Shown one piece after another: positions 6,114-8,091 of a stretch of DNA of 8,091 nt (its first letter is position 1; every line of letters starts with the position of its first letter). Origin of the DNA: an uncultured Rubrobacteraceae bacterium (GTDB lineage: Bacteria > Actinomycetota > Rubrobacteria > Rubrobacterales > Rubrobacteraceae). Where the stretch lies: positions 1 through 8,091 of the forward strand of contig CADCUW010000057.1 of the NCBI GenBank assembly GCA_902805985.1, read 5' to 3'. A model generated the notes under the pieces. It made no database searches and was not told where the DNA came from. It saw only the letters and a program-made list of their open reading frames with translations. Both the position numbers and the translations under genes were made by a program.

Positions 6114-7030
6114 CCCGGATCTTCGACACGGAGGAGACCGCCACCCGCCTCCCCTACCCGGACCTCGCGGACTCCATCCGCGACGTGGCGATCGCCCGCT
6201 CCTCGGGCGGCGTCCAGGCCCCGCCCCGGCTGGCGCTGCCCCTCCCGGGGAAGCCCGGCGCCGTCCTGCTCGTGATGCCCGCTTCGGACGGCGACGTCGC
6301 CATCACGAAGCTCGTTACCGTTCACCCGGAGAACGCGGGCCGCGGCCTGCCGACGATCCAGGGCGAGGTCGTCGTGATGGAGGCGTCCACCGGAACGCGC
6401 CTCGGCATCCTGGACGGCGCGACCGTTACGGCCCGGCGCACGGCCGCCCTCTCCCTGCTCGCCGCCAGGGAGCTCGCGCCCCGCCCGGAGGGCCCGCTCC
6501 TCGTCGTGGGCGCCGGCGCCCAAGGGCGCTCCCACCTCGAAGCGTTCCGCGAGGGCCTCGGCGTATCCAAGGCCTTCGTCCTCTCCCGAACTCTAAAGAG
6601 CGCCCAGGCCCTCGCCGCGCACGCGGAGAGCCTCGGCATGGAGGCCACCGTCGTGACGGCCCCGGAGGAGGCGCTGGCCGAGGCGGGCCTCGTGGTAACG
6701 GCCACGACGAGCCGGGAGCCGGTGCTGCCCGGCGCGGTCGCGGAGGGAACGTTCGTGGCGGCCGTGGGCTCCTTCCAGCCGGAGGCGGCGGAGTTACCCC
6801 CCGGCCTGGTCTCCAGCTCGACGGTCGTCGTGGACACCGTGGAAGGGGCGGAGGAGGAGGCCGGAGACCTGATCCGGGCGGAGCAGGCCGGCGCCTTCCG
6901 GTGGGCCGACGCCACGGCGCTCGAAGAGGTCTTGCGCGGCCGGTCTCACCCCCCGGGCACGGTCGTCTTCAAGAGCGTGGGGCATTCCTTGTGGGACCTG
7001 GCCGCCGCGAGGACGGCCTTCTCGCGGTAA
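6110..7030 (+). CDS. Ornithine cyclodeaminase/mu-crystallin family protein, probable delta-1-pyrroline-2-carboxylate / piperideine-2-carboxylate reductase
   Basis: This 306-residue enzyme is predicted to reduce a cyclic ketimine, giving L-proline from pyrroline-2-carboxylate or L-pipecolate from piperideine-2-carboxylate, with NAD(P)H. The N-terminal FDTEETATRLPYPDLADSIR, ITKLVTVHPENAGRGLPT with Lys67, and VTARRTAALSLLAAR with Arg109-110 fit the bacterial LhpI-type reductases. The nucleotide loop VVGAGAQGRSHLEAF is at 132-146, and Arg160 after strand two (LSRT) suggests NADPH. AAVGSFQPEAAEL has Phe222 where true ornithine cyclodeaminase has the catalytic Asp of GGDCPG, arguing against ornithine-to-proline activity. 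The GTG start overlaps the GNAT stop (GTGA) and is backed by GAGG at 6099-6102. Its product would feed either the neighbouring proline dehydrogenase or the operon's own oxidase. Substrate preference between five- and six-membered rings cannot be told. Confidence 0.88.
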   Translation: MTRIFDTEETATRLPYPDLADSIRDVAIARSSGGVQAPPRLALPLPGKPGAVLLVMPASDGDVAITKLVTVHPENAGRGLPTIQGEVVVMEASTGTRLGILDGATVTARRTAALSLLAARELAPRPEGPLLVVGAGAQGRSHLEAFREGLGVSKAFVLSRTLKSAQALAAHAESLGMEATVVTAPEEALAEAGLVVTATTSREPVLPGAVAEGTFVAAVGSFQPEAAELPPGLVSSSTVVVDTVEGAEEEAGDLIRAEQAGAFRWADATALEEVLRGRSHPPGTVVFKSVGHSLWDLAAARTAFSR

Positions 7031-7044
7031 CCGGAAGGCCGTCC
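7011..7044 (+). terminator. Perfect 11-bp hairpin overlapping the stop codon of the last operon gene
   Basis: GGACGGCCTTC at 7011-7021 is exactly complementary to GAAGGCCGTCC at 7034-7044, leaving a 12-base loop that contains the TAA stop (7028-7030). There is no T-run after the stem, so it is not a classical intrinsic terminator. U-less hairpins of this kind are proposed to end transcription or protect mRNA ends in actinobacteria. Its position at the end of the five-gene operon and before the next promoter fits that role. Confidence 0.65.
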
Positions 7045-7084
7045 AGCCTCCGCGGCTCGAAGCTCCACCGCAAAACCGCCAGGG

Positions 7085-7090
7085 TATAAT
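7085..7090 (+). promoter_or_regulatory. Perfect -10 box TATAAT of the TPM-domain gene
   Basis: TATAAT matches the housekeeping consensus at all six positions in a very GC-rich setting, 9 bases before the GTG at 7100. No clear -35 hexamer is found 16-18 bases upstream (GCTCCA at best). Transcription would begin at about 7097-7100, leaving no room for a Shine-Dalgarno sequence, so the message is probably leaderless or nearly so. Confidence 0.75.
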
Positions 7091-7099
7091 CCGCCGCAG

Positions 7100-8091
7100 G
7101 TGACCCCAACCCCAACAAGAGCGGCGGCGTCCCTGATCTCACTCGCGGCGACGCTGGCCTTCTCCCTGGTGCTGACCACGATGGCCCTGGCCCAGACTTC
7201 GGACACGGTCTTCGATAAGGCGGACGAGCTCAGCGCGTCTGAAGAGGGGCAGGTCCAGGAGGCCCTGAACGCGGCCCAGGAGGACGCCGGGCAACCCATC
7301 TACGCCTTCCTCGTCCCGGATACGGGCGTGGACAGCGGGGCGGCCCAGGCACAGCGGGAACTCCTGGAGCAGGAATCTCGGGAGGAGAACCTACCGCAGG
7401 ACGCCGGCGTCATCCTCGTCGCCCCGGACGAAGAGTGGGCCCGGCTGGCGGACCTGGACGGGGCCGTCGAGCAGGACGTCTACGAGAGCATGGTCCCTGC
7501 CTTCCAGGACGGGGACTTCGCAGCCGGGCTTATAACCGGCACGGAGGAGATAACGGGCGAGCCCGTGGCGGCGCGGCAGGGTAGCCCCGATGAGAACGGC
7601 CTGCCGGGAGGCGGGCTGCTGTTGCTTCTGGTGGCGGCGGTCGGAGGCATCCTGCTCTTCAGGAGACGGCGCGACAACAGGCGGCGGATCGAGGACGAAC
7701 GCCGGACCGCTGAAGGGGAGTTCGCCGGGCTCACCACCCGCCTCGACGAGTTCGACAGCAGGGAGCGGCTCGTCTCCGGGTATTTGGAGGCCCAGCGTTC
7801 GTTGCTGGACGAGCGGACGGAGGGGTGGGTGGAGGCGAGGATCTCGGACGCCAGGACCGCCGGCTTCGCCAGGGAGTTCAACGAGGCCTCCTCCCTGCTC
7901 TTCTCCGACCCCGTCTCCGCCCGCGGGAAACTGGCGCGCGGGCGTGGCCTCCTCGATGAGGCCCTCCAAAAACTCGATGAAGCCGAGGGGACGATAGACG
8001 ACTACAGGGCCGCCGACGAGGCCCTGGAAGGCAAGCTCGGCGCGGCGCGGGAGGAGATCGGGGCGGCCGAAGAGGCCGAGAGCGCGGCCCG
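7100..8091 (+). CDS. TPM-domain membrane protein with cytoplasmic helical region, C-terminus beyond window
   Basis: The reading frame from GTG 7100 stays open to the edge (330 residues visible). Residues 1-31 form a signal peptide (hydrophobic core SLISLAATLAFSLVLTTM) with a likely cut after ALA before QTSDTV. Residues about 35-155 resemble a TPM domain (Psb32/TLP18.3/MOLO-1 family), including ADELSASEEGQVQEAL, the strand IYAFLV and the DAGVILVAPDEEWARL core. A glycine-rich linker leads to one membrane helix (about 171-187, GLLLLLVAAVGGILLF) followed by RRRR. By the positive-inside rule the TPM domain is outside and the rest is cytoplasmic. From about 195 onward the protein is charged and helix-prone, probably coiled coil. 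No start codon lies between the in-frame TAA at 7028 and this GTG; later starts would cut the signal peptide. TPM function in bacteria is poorly defined, possibly envelope quality control. It is transcribed separately from the upstream operon. Confidence 0.85.
   Translation, partial: MTPTPTRAAASLISLAATLAFSLVLTTMALAQTSDTVFDKADELSASEEGQVQEALNAAQEDAGQPIYAFLVPDTGVDSGAAQAQRELLEQESREENLPQDAGVILVAPDEEWARLADLDGAVEQDVYESMVPAFQDGDFAAGLITGTEEITGEPVAARQGSPDENGLPGGGLLLLLVAAVGGILLFRRRRDNRRRIEDERRTAEGEFAGLTTRLDEFDSRERLVSGYLEAQRSLLDERTEGWVEARISDARTAGFAREFNEASSLLFSDPVSARGKLARGRGLLDEALQKLDEAEGTIDDYRAADEALEGKLGAAREEIGAAEEAESAA

Noticed and set aside
7045..7057. Second small hairpin AGCC-TCCGC-GGCT just after the operon-end stem
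   Set aside because: A 4-bp stem is common by chance at this GC content. It could add to the terminator but cannot be supported alone.
5869..7089. 406-residue open frame on the plus strand spanning the GNAT and reductase genes
   Set aside because: Its translation is dominated by Arg, Gly and Pro, and it overlaps two genes with unmistakable family motifs in other frames. It is a GC-driven shadow.

Overview
This window looks like ordinary chromosome from a high-GC actinobacterium. A Rubrobacter-like organism is my best guess. The reasons are a very high GC content combined with frequent AGG (Arg) and ATA (Ile) codons, a Thermus-type single-domain proline dehydrogenase next to a separate P5C dehydrogenase, and a roughly 530-residue aldehyde dehydrogenase of the Thermus/actinobacterial type. 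The genus is an inference from memory of these families. I see no phage, insertion sequence, CRISPR or RNA gene. No gene-free stretch exceeds 131 bases.

Left part, minus strand: a two-gene proline catabolic operon reads leftward. Proline dehydrogenase (1841 to 924) is followed after 7 bases by L-glutamate-gamma-semialdehyde (P5C) dehydrogenase, which starts at 916 and runs off the left edge. Together they convert L-proline to L-glutamate.

Middle, plus strand: from a 131-base divergent control region, a compact five-gene operon reads rightward. It encodes an ALDH7/Thermus-type aldehyde dehydrogenase (1973-3568), an aldo/keto reductase resembling pyridoxal reductase YdbC/PdxI (3594-4463), a monomeric sarcosine oxidase-family flavoenzyme with a covalent-FAD cysteine (4453-5604), a GNAT acetyltransferase (5601-6113), and an ornithine-cyclodeaminase/mu-crystallin-family protein that looks like a pyrroline/piperideine-2-carboxylate reductase (6110-7030). 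The last four genes overlap by 11, 4 and 4 bases. The operon ends in an 11-bp perfect hairpin that straddles the final stop codon.

My main functional hypothesis is that the two divergent units form a cyclic imino-acid catabolic locus. The reductase would make L-pipecolate or L-proline from a cyclic ketimine. The oxidase would oxidise L-pipecolate or a related N-alkyl amino acid. The aldehyde dehydrogenase would oxidise the resulting semialdehyde, while the leftward operon handles proline itself. The families are clear, but the substrates are inferred.

Right part, plus strand: a secreted/membrane TPM-domain protein starts at a GTG (7100) only 9 bases after a perfect TATAAT, so its mRNA is probably leaderless or nearly so. 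It has a signal peptide, a TPM domain, one membrane helix and a cytoplasmic helical region, and it runs off the right edge.
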